A stretch of DNA of 44,934 nucleotides. Source: Lentisphaerae bacterium RIFOXYA12_64_32. Lineage in GTDB: Bacteria; Verrucomicrobiota; Lentisphaeria; Oligosphaerales; YB12-FULL-65-16. Positions 18,078-26,485 of this stretch are shown here, piece by piece. Positions within the stretch are counted from its first letter, which is position 1. Each line of letters starts with the position of its first letter. Where the stretch lies: NCBI GenBank assembly GCA_001803235.1, contig MHBL01000023.1:1-44934 (forward strand), in the 5' to 3' direction. A program made the translations under genes and the position numbers. Below the pieces are notes generated by a model. The model did no database searches. It was not told the DNA's origin and was given only the letters and a program-made list of their open reading frames with translations.

Positions 18078-18581
18078 ATGGATTTTTACGAAGTGCTCCG
18101 AACACGCCGCAGCATTCGAGGCTACCGACCGGACCCGGTCCCGACGGACAAATTGGACCGCATCCGCGAGGCGGTCCAGCTTGCGCCCACCGCCTGCAAC
18201 CTGCAGCCGTTCAAGTTCCTGTTCGTCGAGTCGCCAGCCGCCAAGGCGTTGGTCTGCGAGTGCTACGGCAAGCCGTGGCTGGCCGAGGCGCCGTTGACCG
18301 TGGTCGCGCTCGGGCACCCGGGCAGCGCCTGGAAGCGGTTCGACGGCACCAGCGCGCACGTCATCGATGTGTCCATCGCCATGGAGCACCTGGTTCTGGC
18401 CGCCGCCGCGGAGGGGTTGGGCACGTGCTGGGTCTGCGCGTTCGATCAGAAGAAACTGCACGGCAAGCTCGGGCTCGGCCCCGAGTGGGACGTGGTCGCG
18501 CTGACGCCGCTCGGGTTCGCCGCCGTACCACCAAAGCCGTTGCAGCGGAAGAAGTTTGAGGAGCTGTTCGAGAGTCGGTGA
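18078..18581 (+). CDS. Nitroreductase family protein
   Basis: A 167-aa FMN-dependent oxidoreductase of the nitroreductase fold. RTRRSIRGYRPDPVP near the N terminus is the typical FMN-phosphate-binding Arg cluster. APTACNLQPFKFLFV is the second FMN-contacting block, and AAAEGLGTCWVCAFD is the conserved region near the dimer interface. The ATG at 18078 has GGAG 8 bases upstream; an adjacent GTG at 18075 is less well spaced. The electron acceptor is unknown, as is usual for the family. Confidence 0.9.
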   Translation: MDFYEVLRTRRSIRGYRPDPVPTDKLDRIREAVQLAPTACNLQPFKFLFVESPAAKALVCECYGKPWLAEAPLTVVALGHPGSAWKRFDGTSAHVIDVSIAMEHLVLAAAAEGLGTCWVCAFDQKKLHGKLGLGPEWDVVALTPLGFAAVPPKPLQRKKFEELFESR

Positions 18582-18615
18582 GGGAGGCGGCTGGCCGGTC
18601 GGGCGAGTCTGCCCC

Positions 18616-18651
18616 GTCCGTTTCGTCTGTTGGGTCCGTTCTGTCCGTTTG
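18616..18651. repeat. 9-bp unit array GTCCGTTNN x4
   Basis: Tandem units GTCCGTTTC, GTCTGTTGG, GTCCGTTCT, GTCCGTTTG, ending 26 bp before the next start codon. The last two positions vary most. Confidence 0.85.
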
Positions 18652-18677
18652 AACCCCGAACCTTTGGCACACACACT

Positions 18678-19901
18678 ATGCTGGAAAACAACCGCGAAGA
18701 GATCCGCATCGCCCACCCTGACGGCACGTGGGCCGCCACGCATCTGGCGGAGCGGCTGGCCGGGCCCGAGTCGCTGTCGATCGGCGGCCAGGCCGTTCTG
18801 CAGCAGTGTCGCTTCTACGTCGACGACGTGGACGACGGGTCCGGTGTAGTCGAGAAGTGGCGCGCCAGCCGCAAGGGCGGAGTCGCTGTGGTTCTCAGCG
18901 AAGGCTACTTCCCGTTCGGCGCGAACGTCCGGTTCCGGCAGGGGGCGCGCTACGCGGCGAACCATGTCCGGGTGACGCTGGACATCGCGTGGCCGAAAGG
19001 GGCTACGGTGCGGCGGCACTTCGGCATCGGTTCGCTCATTCTGCCCGGCCGCTGGATGCGGTTCTACTCGGTCCCGCCGGCCGCGCATTGGGCTGAGGGC
19101 GTGCAACCGGAGTGGCGCGACATCCCGGCGCCTGGCGAGCAGCCGTTGATGATCGCGCACTGGCACCGCGCACCGCTGGCGTTGGTCTTCGAGCGCGAGG
19201 ACGGCACAGCCGTTGAGATCGGCACCGGCAGCGACGTGTGGCGCTGGGAGCACGGTTTGGGGCAGGGGCCGGAACAGGGCAGCTACAAGGTGAGCCTCGA
19301 GAAAGACGGCCTGCACCTGCTCCGCGAACCGCTGATGTGCTGCGCGGAGTTCGCACCCGAGGCGCGCGACTACCGGTTCTCCTGGTATGTGGCCTGGCGG
19401 CCGCCGGGCGCGGCCCCGGCCTGGGACGCGCCGGGTCCCGTGGTCGTGGACCTGGACTCGCCGGTGCCGCCTGCGTCCGGCGCGGCGGCGCTGTCCCTGG
19501 TTGCGGACTTCGCAGCGGTCGAGTGGGCGTCGACCTGCCGGCGAGTCCCGAGCGCGCTGGCCTACGTTCGCGGCGAGCGGACTCCGCACGTCTGCTGGCA
19601 CAGCAGTCAGGTGCAGTCGGCCGCACGGCGCCTGATCCGCCGTCTGGCTGCCGCCGCACCATCGGGACACCTTGACCTGCACGGCGTCACACCCGGCCTC
19701 TGCTGGGACCCGGCGCATCTGGACCGGCACAGCGACAACGGCCTGGCGCACTGGGACATCAACGCCATTCTCGAGTTCGGCGAGTGGGCGCGCCAGCAAC
19801 TGGGCTTGGGCTGGCACATCCGCGCCGACGCCGGGCCGTTGGCCTGCCTGCCATCCCTGCAGGGTCTGTTCGGCCCCAACGGGTTCGAAACGGAAGCGTG
19901 A
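18678..19901 (+). CDS. Uncharacterised 407-aa protein
   Basis: I do not recognise a family. The protein starts MLENNREEIRIAHPDGTWAA, has no signal peptide or transmembrane helix, and is rich in Trp, Arg and Pro. Alternating hydrophobic patterns (ANHVRVTLDIAWPKGATVRR, YRFSWYVAWRPPG) suggest beta-sandwich structure resembling sugar-binding or mutarotase-like folds, but that is inference. It ends with a helix-like HWDINAILEFGEWARQQLG. No good ribosome-binding site precedes the ATG; a 9-bp unit array lies just upstream. Codon use fits its neighbours, so it is likely a real gene. Confidence 0.7.
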   Translation: MLENNREEIRIAHPDGTWAATHLAERLAGPESLSIGGQAVLQQCRFYVDDVDDGSGVVEKWRASRKGGVAVVLSEGYFPFGANVRFRQGARYAANHVRVTLDIAWPKGATVRRHFGIGSLILPGRWMRFYSVPPAAHWAEGVQPEWRDIPAPGEQPLMIAHWHRAPLALVFEREDGTAVEIGTGSDVWRWEHGLGQGPEQGSYKVSLEKDGLHLLREPLMCCAEFAPEARDYRFSWYVAWRPPGAAPAWDAPGPVVVDLDSPVPPASGAAALSLVADFAAVEWASTCRRVPSALAYVRGERTPHVCWHSSQVQSAARRLIRRLAAAAPSGHLDLHGVTPGLCWDPAHLDRHSDNGLAHWDINAILEFGEWARQQLGLGWHIRADAGPLACLPSLQGLFGPNGFETEA

Positions 19902-20003
19902 TGCGGCGTGGCGGGTCTGGTTCGCGGGCGCACGTCTCGAAATTGATACACATCTATTTGCGCCGCAATTGGATATGTACCGTAAGCGGTGTGCGTGAAA
20001 TGC

Positions 20004-20066
20004 AATGGGACCCGGCGGGTCGAGGGAATCGAGTAACTCGAGCGAATCGAGTCTCGATTCTCTCGA
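20004..20066. repeat. Left boundary of four-helix-bundle cassette: tail copy plus TCGAG array
   Basis: 20004-20024 nearly repeats 20792-20812 (19 of 21 bases), the 3' end of the downstream gene. In that frame it still reads CNGTRRVE, like the real tail CNGTRKVE. Three 9-bp units follow (TCGAGGGAA, TCGAGTAAC, TCGAGCGAA, 20020-20046), then an inverted TCTCGATTCTCTCGA. The array ends 17 bases before the ATG. Confidence 0.85.
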
Positions 20067-20083
20067 AAAAAGGAAGGCTTCTC

Positions 20084-20815
20084 ATGTTTGGCGGTACATG
20101 CGGGTATTTCAAGTTGGATTCGTGGGTCATGGCGAACATTGCGCAACTTGGCACCCAGCGGTTTTGCCGGCGGTTCCTGAACCGCACCAACGATCCTTGC
20201 GGGCGGCAATTTGACCAGATGACGCAGGCGGCCCGTTCGGGGTGTGCAAACAACGCCGAAGGTTCCGCCCGCCACAGGACCTCCAGGGAAACCGAGATGA
20301 AGCTCACTGACGTGGCGCGGGCGAGTCTGGCGGAACTGGCCGGCGACTACATCAACTGGCTTCTCAACCAAGACCTCGTACCATGGGAGAAGAATTCGCC
20401 CGAAGCACGGGCGGTGTACGAGGTGCGCTTGGACACCCCGGACTACGGCGATGACGTGGTGCACGATGCCTGCGCGCATATCCTGGCGCAGAAGAAGAAG
20501 TTTGCCACCTGGCTGGACTCTCCGGACGACGTGGTCGTGGCAAACGTCCTGCTGATCCTGCTTGCCCGGGTGATCAACATGCTCAACCACCAGATGGAGA
20601 GCCAGGGCGAAGCTTTTCAAGAGGAAGGCGGGTTTCGCGAAAAGCTCACGGCGATCCGGCACGACGTGATGTCGAAGCAAGAAGAGGCGCCCGTGTGTCC
20701 CGATTGCGGCGCGCCGATGCGCCGGCGCAAGGCGAAGGCGGGCAGAAACGCGGGCCAGGAGTTCTGGGGGTGCTCGGCTTACCCGAAGTGTAATGGGACC
20801 CGGAAGGTCGAGTGA
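20084..20815 (+). CDS. Four-helix-bundle (IVP/Avd-like) protein with C-terminal topoisomerase-type zinc ribbon
   Basis: A 243-aa protein. Residues about 10-95 match the four-helix-bundle 'suffix domain' type related to 23S rRNA intervening-sequence proteins and Avd, with SWVMANIAQLGTQRFCRRFL, FDQMTQAARSGCANNAEGSA and MKLTDVARASLAELAGDY. A middle helical region follows. The C terminus is a C4 zinc ribbon as in topoisomerase I tails: CPDCGAPMRRRKAKAG then FWGCSAYPKCNGTRKV. Such a ribbon implies nucleic-acid binding. AGGAAGG precedes the ATG. The gene is enclosed by TCGAG unit arrays, and a diverged copy of its tail lies upstream. No reverse transcriptase is nearby. Its function is unknown. Confidence 0.88.
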   Translation: MFGGTCGYFKLDSWVMANIAQLGTQRFCRRFLNRTNDPCGRQFDQMTQAARSGCANNAEGSARHRTSRETEMKLTDVARASLAELAGDYINWLLNQDLVPWEKNSPEARAVYEVRLDTPDYGDDVVHDACAHILAQKKKFATWLDSPDDVVVANVLLILLARVINMLNHQMESQGEAFQEEGGFREKLTAIRHDVMSKQEEAPVCPDCGAPMRRRKAKAGRNAGQEFWGCSAYPKCNGTRKVE

Positions 20816-20936
20816 ATCGAGTGAATCGAGTGAATCGAGTGAATCGAGTGAATCGAGGGAATCGAGGGAGTCGAGGGAGTCGAGGGAGTCGACAGGCGAT
20901 TCCATCGATTCTGTCGATTCTCTCGATTAACTCGAC
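20808..20936. repeat. 9-bp unit array TCGAGNGAN x9 with inverted arm
   Basis: Nine direct units run from 20808 to 20888: five TCGAGTGAA, one TCGAGGGAA and three TCGAGGGAG. After a short spacer, the inverted arm (about 20898-20935) carries TCGATTCTG, TCGATTCTC and TCGATTAAC, the same unit reversed. The gene's last codons and TGA stop (20813-20815) lie inside the first unit. The array can fold into a long hairpin. Confidence 0.9.
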
Positions 20937-21096
20937 AAAACCGCGTTGTCTTTCCCTCGCCGCGCCGCCACGCCAGGCGACAATGGCCATCGACCCGCTG
21001 GTCGATCCCCCGGCCGAGGGTTTCCCCGGCGGCCTTTGACGGGGTTACGGCCCCGGGCCGCGCCTGGTCCTTCGTGATGAATAACTCGGTCGACCG

Positions 21097-23115
21097 TCAT
21101 GGCGGATGTCCGACGGTGAAGTAGTACGCGGACCCGACCAGCATGGGCAGGAGTCCGCCCAGGACGCCGCCGGCGATGAATCCGATCATGAGCGGTTTCA
21201 ATTGCTCGTACAGTTTCGCGCCGCCGTACTTGGTGACCGCCAGCTTGGTGAGCCAGGCCAGCATGAATGAGAACCACAGATAGTAGGCCGGGAACCCGCC
21301 GAGAAACACAAACGCCATGGGGTGCAGTGGCCACCACGCGAACCGCAGCCGGGCCAGACTGAAGATGAGCGCCACCGTCATGGCAATGAGGAAGGCCGAA
21401 ACCTGTTTGCCGTCCGGCGCGAGATGGGCGAAGCGTGACCAGCCGTGCAGGGATTCGGCGGTCTCGAGCAGGCCCTGGGCGCGCAGCCGCTGTTTGATCT
21501 CGACCATGTTCTCAAATGGAAACGACGCGGTGCGGCGGGTCCAACTGGTGGTGGGCGAACCGGTGGTGGGCGCGCCGCACTGGTACTGCCAGTAGATCGT
21601 GCAGGGCAGGGCGATCAGGAGCGAGAGCACGACCAGCATCGCGCCCCATTTCAGCAGGCGTTTCAGGTCCACCTGGTACAGGTCGCCGAGTTTCAGTGCC
21701 TGCACAAAAAAGGGCATGGGCGCCCAACCTGGCCCACTCACCAGGATCGTGGAGACCAGGAACATGATCAACAGCGATTGGGGCCCGAGCGCCGTGGTGC
21801 CGCAGAAGGCCCAGATCATGACACAAGGATAGACATAGGTGCCGACCATGAAACAGCCGGTCTCCGCAATCAGGCGGCTGACCACGACGTGGACCATGAA
21901 CGCGAGGAACGTGTAGACGATCGCCAGTTGCCAGTCCAGTCCGGCGACCACAAGCTGGATGATAAACAGTAGCGTGCAGGCCAGGAACGCGCGCATCCCC
22001 CAGACGGCATAGGAATCGGTTCCCTCCCGGGGCCTGAGCGCCAGGCTGCTGCGCAGGACATTGACGTAGTAGTGGCGTCCGGTGTACATGACCATCAGCA
22101 CGATGGCGAAATAGCCGCCCGCGAAGATGGACTGCTGGATGTTCGGGCCGAGCATCCGGGTGCCCCCGAACGCGACGCCGTGCATTTCGAACAGGCCATA
22201 GATCAGCGCAAAGGCAAACGGAGTCACCGTCATCGTGAAGGAGACATCGGCGGACAGGAAATAGGCTAGGCCCAGGACCGGGAAGATGATGCAGGGCTGG
22301 AACAGGGTCATGCCGTTGCCCTTGGTGAGCGCCGGCGCCAGGCTGGCGAATGCCGAGAAGTCAAACGAGGTCTTGATGGGAATCAGGAAGTCCGGGAGCC
22401 ATTTCAGGAGGTAGTTGTTGAACTGAATCCCGAATACCAGCAGGAACCCGATCCAGAACAACCGGTTGCCGAGGAATGCCAGCCGTCCGTTTTCGTCCGG
22501 CAGCAGTGCCTGGGTAAAGGTCGTGATGGGGTAGGGCAGTTGCTCGTGATGCACCCATTGCTTGTGGAACACGGCGGCCAGTCCGAGCAGGGCCAGGGTG
22601 GCGGTGAGCATGATGGGGACCCAGAAGACCAACGTGCGGCCCCACGCGGACCATGGCACGTCCAGCGGGGAGATGCGGCGGTCGCCGACCGACAGCCCGG
22701 TCAGGTAACCGTCCAGCGCCCGGTCCTCGTTGCCTTTGATGTCGGCGAGCATCTGGGGCGGGGCGATGGCCAGCACGTCCTCGCTGGCCCAACCCGGCCG
22801 CACTCGATTGTCGTGGTGCGGGAACATGGCAGCCGGGGGCAGGTACTGCACCAGCCCGCGCCCGGGAATCCCGCACGCGAGCAGGATGAGGCAGACGATC
22901 ACGGCCAGCTCGCGTCCCGACAGGCACACGCCTTTCCCGAACCGGCAGAGCAGTGGGTAGAGCGTCAGCAGGAAGAGAATCAGCGTCCCGTAGACCGCCA
23001 CCGGCATCAGCGACGAGATGAACAGCCCCTGCCCGATCACGCCGTCGAAGAAGTAGCAGAAGGCGCTGATGAAGACGACGCCAAGAACACCGATGATGAT
23101 GCTGCGGGTAGACAT
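21097..23115 (-). CDS. DUF6785-type polytopic membrane protein (OPT-like)
   Basis: A 672-aa integral membrane protein with about 14 hydrophobic segments. It starts with an internal signal-anchor (STRSIIIGVLGVVFISAFCYFFDG), followed by GKGVCLSGRELAVIVCLI and GIPGRGLVQYLPP. A soluble loop with WASEDVLAIAPPQ separates the first and second helix groups. KQWVHHEQLPYPITTF and GPGWAPMPFF are conserved-looking segments. The layout resembles DUF6784/6785 proteins of PVC bacteria, distantly like oligopeptide transporters, and its neighbours suggest uptake of glycan products. I prefer the ATG at 23115; a TTG at 23124 is possible. Confidence 0.75.
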   Translation of the reverse strand: MSTRSIIIGVLGVVFISAFCYFFDGVIGQGLFISSLMPVAVYGTLILFLLTLYPLLCRFGKGVCLSGRELAVIVCLILLACGIPGRGLVQYLPPAAMFPHHDNRVRPGWASEDVLAIAPPQMLADIKGNEDRALDGYLTGLSVGDRRISPLDVPWSAWGRTLVFWVPIMLTATLALLGLAAVFHKQWVHHEQLPYPITTFTQALLPDENGRLAFLGNRLFWIGFLLVFGIQFNNYLLKWLPDFLIPIKTSFDFSAFASLAPALTKGNGMTLFQPCIIFPVLGLAYFLSADVSFTMTVTPFAFALIYGLFEMHGVAFGGTRMLGPNIQQSIFAGGYFAIVLMVMYTGRHYYVNVLRSSLALRPREGTDSYAVWGMRAFLACTLLFIIQLVVAGLDWQLAIVYTFLAFMVHVVVSRLIAETGCFMVGTYVYPCVMIWAFCGTTALGPQSLLIMFLVSTILVSGPGWAPMPFFVQALKLGDLYQVDLKRLLKWGAMLVVLSLLIALPCTIYWQYQCGAPTTGSPTTSWTRRTASFPFENMVEIKQRLRAQGLLETAESLHGWSRFAHLAPDGKQVSAFLIAMTVALIFSLARLRFAWWPLHPMAFVFLGGFPAYYLWFSFMLAWLTKLAVTKYGGAKLYEQLKPLMIGFIAGGVLGGLLPMLVGSAYYFTVGHPP

Positions 23116-23174
23116 GGATTCCAATGTCGGTCGCGGCTATTGCCTTGGGACTATTTTGCCACGAACCTTGTCGA

Positions 23175-23343
23175 GCAGGGCTACTCGATTCTTCGCCAAA
23201 CAATCACGGTTCACCACAGAGAGCACAGAGGTCACAGAGGATCGCGGTAGAAAAACACCATGTCATCCAATACGCTTTCAATCAATACGTTAGTCTCTGT
23301 GCTCTCTGTGAACTCTGTGGTGGAGAATCGAATTGCCCTGCCT
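23175..23343. repeat. Palindromic element with NNCACAGAG arms
   Basis: The left arm (23210-23239) and right arm (23295-23325, inverted) each contain three 9-bp CACAGAG-type units in different order. Outside them, GCAGGGC(T/A)A..TCGATTCT occurs at about 23176-23191 and inverted at about 23326-23342, so the whole 169 bp is a large imperfect palindrome. It lies about 60 bp upstream of the DUF6785-type gene. It encodes nothing. Confidence 0.8.
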
Positions 23344-23393
23344 TGTCGAGGACCAAGAACCATTGCGAGACGAGCGGTATGTCCAAATTCCTG

Positions 23394-24695
23394 CTAATCA
23401 AGGAAAGGCAAGAGCTTTTTCCCCAGCAGGAAGAACTTCCGGTCTGGATACCATAGGACGGCGTGGCCATTGCGTCGGGTCAGGCTCGCATACAAGGCGA
23501 GATCGGTGCGCCCCTTTCCGTAGCCGAGCGCCACACCGTCGTTGTCCATAAGGAATCGCGGCGGTGAGAACCACAAGGGCTGCTTGGCTGCCGGCTGATA
23601 GGTTCCCCGCAAGATCCAGAGGGGGCGCCTATGCCAGAGTGAATCGCCCGGTTTCTGTGTGTCGCCGCCGACCCACGGCCCGAAATTGCCGTTGTGATTG
23701 TGAATGAAGAGCGTGTAGACACCGTCCTCCGCCTCGTAGATTGGCGATGGGCTGATCGGATGGAGCATGGACACGCTGTCGTCCTGGTAGCGAAGCACTT
23801 CAGGCGTGGACCATGACTGGCCGGCGTCGGGCGAGACCGAATAGTAGGGGTGGCCGGTGAAGGTGCGCATGGCGCAGAACAGTCGGCCGTCCGGAAGCTT
23901 CACCAGGGACGGTTCTTGCGCGACGCTCATGGCGCTGTTGCCGGGGAACGCGACACGCAGGGCCGCTTCGTTCTCGGCGAAATAGCGGACCTTCAGATCG
24001 CGCACCGGTGGGTTTTCGTCCGTGTTTTCAAACCGCATGAATTCGACCACCGACTCCCATGCCCAATAATGACCTTTCGGCGGCTCGTGGCGCACCTTGG
24101 TGGACAGCCAACGGGTGAACCCAACGTAATACTTGCCCTCGGAAAGGCGTTCCGGCTTTTGCCAGACGATCCAGTTGGCCGGCATGCTGGGGTCGGGATC
24201 GTCCCAGACGCTTTTCGGCATCGGAACAGTCTCTTCAGCCGACCAGTTCTCACCCATGTCATCGCTGTATTTCCCTGCCATCACGCCGGTGAATTGATGA
24301 AGGACATCGACCAGGCCAATCTGCTTGTTGTAAAGCACATAAATACGGCCGCTTTGTGAAACGAGGGGAAAACCCCAGCTCGTCATGCCCTTCCCCGTTT
24401 TCGGATCCAGATCTTTTCCGGGGCCGGCGATCGTGCGCGGACGCGACCAGGTGAGTCCCTCGGTGGTACTGCGGGAAAAGACGATGCGGTGATCCGGCTG
24501 CCCTTCAAAGGTGCTCTGGGTCCAGACCGCCATGAGCGAGCCATCGGGCCCGTCAAAGACGAGGAAATGCTCATTGCCGCCGTCGCCAGTACTGCCGTCG
24601 AGGCTGCCCGGCACATGAACGATGTAGTCGGGGTTTGTGCGTCTGAGCTCCCGTTCGAGACTTGATGGGTTCTTCACGGGTTGATTCGACATCAT
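23394..24695 (-). CDS. Sialidase-like BNR/Asp-box propeller
   Basis: A 433-aa six-bladed propeller of the exo-sialidase superfamily. Asp-box motifs (S-x-D-x-G-x-x-W) are seen in SDDMGENWSAEE and SPDAGQSWSTPE, with a weaker copy in STTEGLTWSRPR. SLVKLPDGRLFCAMRT resembles the blade carrying the sialidase Arg/Asp cluster. There is no signal peptide, so it may act on imported glycans or be exported another way. GAGG lies 8 bases before the ATG at 24695. It follows the GH32/43-like gene by 49 bp and is probably cotranscribed. True sialidase activity is not shown; many relatives cleave other sugars. Confidence 0.85.
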   Translation of the reverse strand: MMSNQPVKNPSSLERELRRTNPDYIVHVPGSLDGSTGDGGNEHFLVFDGPDGSLMAVWTQSTFEGQPDHRIVFSRSTTEGLTWSRPRTIAGPGKDLDPKTGKGMTSWGFPLVSQSGRIYVLYNKQIGLVDVLHQFTGVMAGKYSDDMGENWSAEETVPMPKSVWDDPDPSMPANWIVWQKPERLSEGKYYVGFTRWLSTKVRHEPPKGHYWAWESVVEFMRFENTDENPPVRDLKVRYFAENEAALRVAFPGNSAMSVAQEPSLVKLPDGRLFCAMRTFTGHPYYSVSPDAGQSWSTPEVLRYQDDSVSMLHPISPSPIYEAEDGVYTLFIHNHNGNFGPWVGGDTQKPGDSLWHRRPLWILRGTYQPAAKQPLWFSPPRFLMDNDGVALGYGKGRTDLALYASLTRRNGHAVLWYPDRKFFLLGKKLLPFLD

Positions 24696-24744
24696 TGATC
24701 TTGCCTCGCTTGTGTCTTTGGGTTGCGGAAAAGAATCCGGCCGT

Positions 24745-26070
24745 TCACTGCCAGTGGAAGACGAAATCGCCGCGTATCGCGTAGATCTCGGCGTTCGTGA
24801 GTTCCACCTCCACACGCGCCCTCTCCTGCGGGAGCGCGGCGGAGGTCTGCTTCGGGATCCAGCGGGGAACGTGCCACAGCTCATCACCGCGGAAGGGGAC
24901 GCACTCGGCATATGAGAATCCGGGCAAGGGAATCCCCTTTTCGTCGGACAACTGCACCCGCACGGTTCCGAATGGAGCCCTGACGTTCAACCGCAGCTCC
25001 GAGGAACGCAACCGGATGCAACGTGTCATCAGGGTGCCGATGTGATTCGGGCACTCCAGGTACATGAAACCATCGAGGCGCAGAGTATGGAGCATGAGCG
25101 CGGCATCCTCCTTGTCCAGGTCCAGGTAGTGCTCCCCGTACGAGCCGCCGGAATAGATGCGGATCCTGTGCTCGTCGTCGACGAGCATGGAACTCGGGTA
25201 CACGCACCCGCCGCCATGCTCACCGCGCGGGTTGCGCGTGACGAAGGGTTCCCGGAATGTGCGGTTGAACGCCGTGCCGTCGTAGCTGTAGGCAAGCTGG
25301 GCGTCGATCACCCCGAGGCGCTTCACAAACCCGATCTCGCCCGGATCACAGTGCAGAAGCCACAGCAGCCCGACGTACATGTCCTCGTACTCGAACACCG
25401 GCATGCCGTAGAACTGGACGAGCGGTTCGTCGAGCGGGTCGGGATGCAGCACGACGCGGAGCTCGGAGAAGGAACGGAAGTCGGCGGTCTCGGTGAAGGC
25501 GATCCGGCGGTTGGTCGGTCCCGGGCGCGTCACCACCACGTACTTGCGTGCCTTCCTGTTGTAGAAGATGCAGTACGGGCTGTCCGTGTGCCCGCCGCCG
25601 CGGTCGAATGGCTCGAACTCCCAATGGATCCCGTCCGCCGAGACGCCGAGCCCCTCTGTGAACGTCTTCCCATCGCGGAACACAGTGATGGCCTTGATGC
25701 GGCGCTGCGGGTCCTTTTCCCGGGGATCGAAATAGGCCGGGGCCCGGTCGTAGTCGTTGCCCCGGTGGAAAACTTCATTTGGCGCGCGGCGGGGATTGAC
25801 GGTGGGCAGGTGGGACAGATCAGGCTTGCGCCAATGGATGCCGTCGTCGCTCTCCGCCAGCAGCAGAACGGGCTTCTCATTCTCCACAATCCCCTGGTAC
25901 AATCCCTTCCATGCGGCCCCGTCCCTGAAGACCAGCGGGAAGTTGTAGATCCCGCACGTGAGCCCGTCCGTCAGTGTCGCCTCTGGGACCCACTGTGGTC
26001 TCCCGAGTCTTCGGACGACATTCCGATATGATTCCAGGCACCAGTCATCGAAGAACAGCATCGTGCGCAC
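24745..26070 (-). CDS. GH32/GH43-like five-bladed propeller glycosidase-like protein
   Basis: A 441-aa protein of the beta-fructosidase/arabinanase-like superfamily. FFDDWCLESYRNVVRRLG opens the domain. Blade motifs include ESDDGIHWRKPDLSHL, SADGIHWEFEPFDRG and YSYDGTAFNRTFREPF. The C-terminal 120 residues form a beta-sandwich-like domain (LRLNVRAPFGTVRVQLSDEKG) as in GH32 relatives. No signal peptide is present. The GTG at 26070 has AAAGGAG 11 bases upstream; an ATG at 26061 is the alternative. The catalytic acids cannot be assigned with confidence. It is probably in an operon with the sialidase-like gene. Confidence 0.78.
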   Translation of the reverse strand: MRTMLFFDDWCLESYRNVVRRLGRPQWVPEATLTDGLTCGIYNFPLVFRDGAAWKGLYQGIVENEKPVLLLAESDDGIHWRKPDLSHLPTVNPRRAPNEVFHRGNDYDRAPAYFDPREKDPQRRIKAITVFRDGKTFTEGLGVSADGIHWEFEPFDRGGGHTDSPYCIFYNRKARKYVVVTRPGPTNRRIAFTETADFRSFSELRVVLHPDPLDEPLVQFYGMPVFEYEDMYVGLLWLLHCDPGEIGFVKRLGVIDAQLAYSYDGTAFNRTFREPFVTRNPRGEHGGGCVYPSSMLVDDEHRIRIYSGGSYGEHYLDLDKEDAALMLHTLRLDGFMYLECPNHIGTLMTRCIRLRSSELRLNVRAPFGTVRVQLSDEKGIPLPGFSYAECVPFRGDELWHVPRWIPKQTSAALPQERARVEVELTNAEIYAIRGDFVFHWQ

Positions 26071-26160
26071 GTGGCTTAACACTCCTTTGATAGTTCTCCG
26101 GGATTCCAAACTCGCGTTTCCCGGTCAGTCTTGTGATGGTGGCCGCGACGCTGTCCTCTG

Positions 26161-26182
26161 GGTGTCGCGTGTCGGGTGTCGA
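26161..26182. repeat. 7/8-bp unit array GTGTCG(C/G)
   Basis: Units GGTGTCGC, GTGTCGG and GTGTCGAG run directly into a G9 run (26183-26191), about 90 bp upstream of the GH32/43-like start. The phrase also occurs at 33447-33472. Confidence 0.7.
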
Positions 26183-26196
26183 GGGGGGGGGAATGT

Positions 26197-26453
26197 CCAA
26201 TGCTACCAAGGTTTTTCGGTGCTGCGTGTCCGTCGCACTTGGCAAACGCGTCGGCATCGCGGCGAATCGTGGCCATCGACGGCGGCATGTGGAGTGCGGC
26301 GGCAGAGGGCGAGTCAGCGCCCGGGGACGCCGCTTTGGCTGGAGTTTCGTCGCGCGGGCAATGCGCCTCAGCCAAAGCGGTGTCGCGCCGCCCGTGGCGG
26401 ACTTGCCACCGCGCTCCACAGGGTGACGTTGCCAAGAACCTTGGTCGCATTGG
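26197..26453. mobile_element. Outer inverted-repeat element enclosing MITE-like copy B
   Basis: CCAATGCTACCAAGGTTTTT (26197-26216) is matched in inverted form at 26434-26453 with 18 of 20 bases identical. It surrounds the copy B element at 26288-26420. No coding region lies within. It could be a second, larger element into which copy B inserted, or one compound palindrome. Confidence 0.7.
26288..26420 (-). mobile_element. MITE-like element, copy B
   Basis: A 133-bp element homologous, in the opposite orientation, to 4676-4812. The termini are TGTGGAGTGCGGCGGCA and, inverted, TGTGGAGCGCGGTGGCA. The internal GCCGCTTTGGCTG / CAGCCAAAGCGG pair is also kept. It lies upstream of the GH32/43-like gene and downstream of the LamG/GH gene. 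Confidence 0.78.
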
Positions 26454-26485
26454 GGGCGTTCCTTCCCGACGCACGGGCGGGTGCA

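Noticed and set aside
20004..20936. Diversity-generating retroelement because of the Avd-like four-helix bundle
   Set aside because: There is no reverse transcriptase, no template/variable repeat pair with adenine-specific differences, and the 'suffix domain' plus zinc ribbon differs from Avd.
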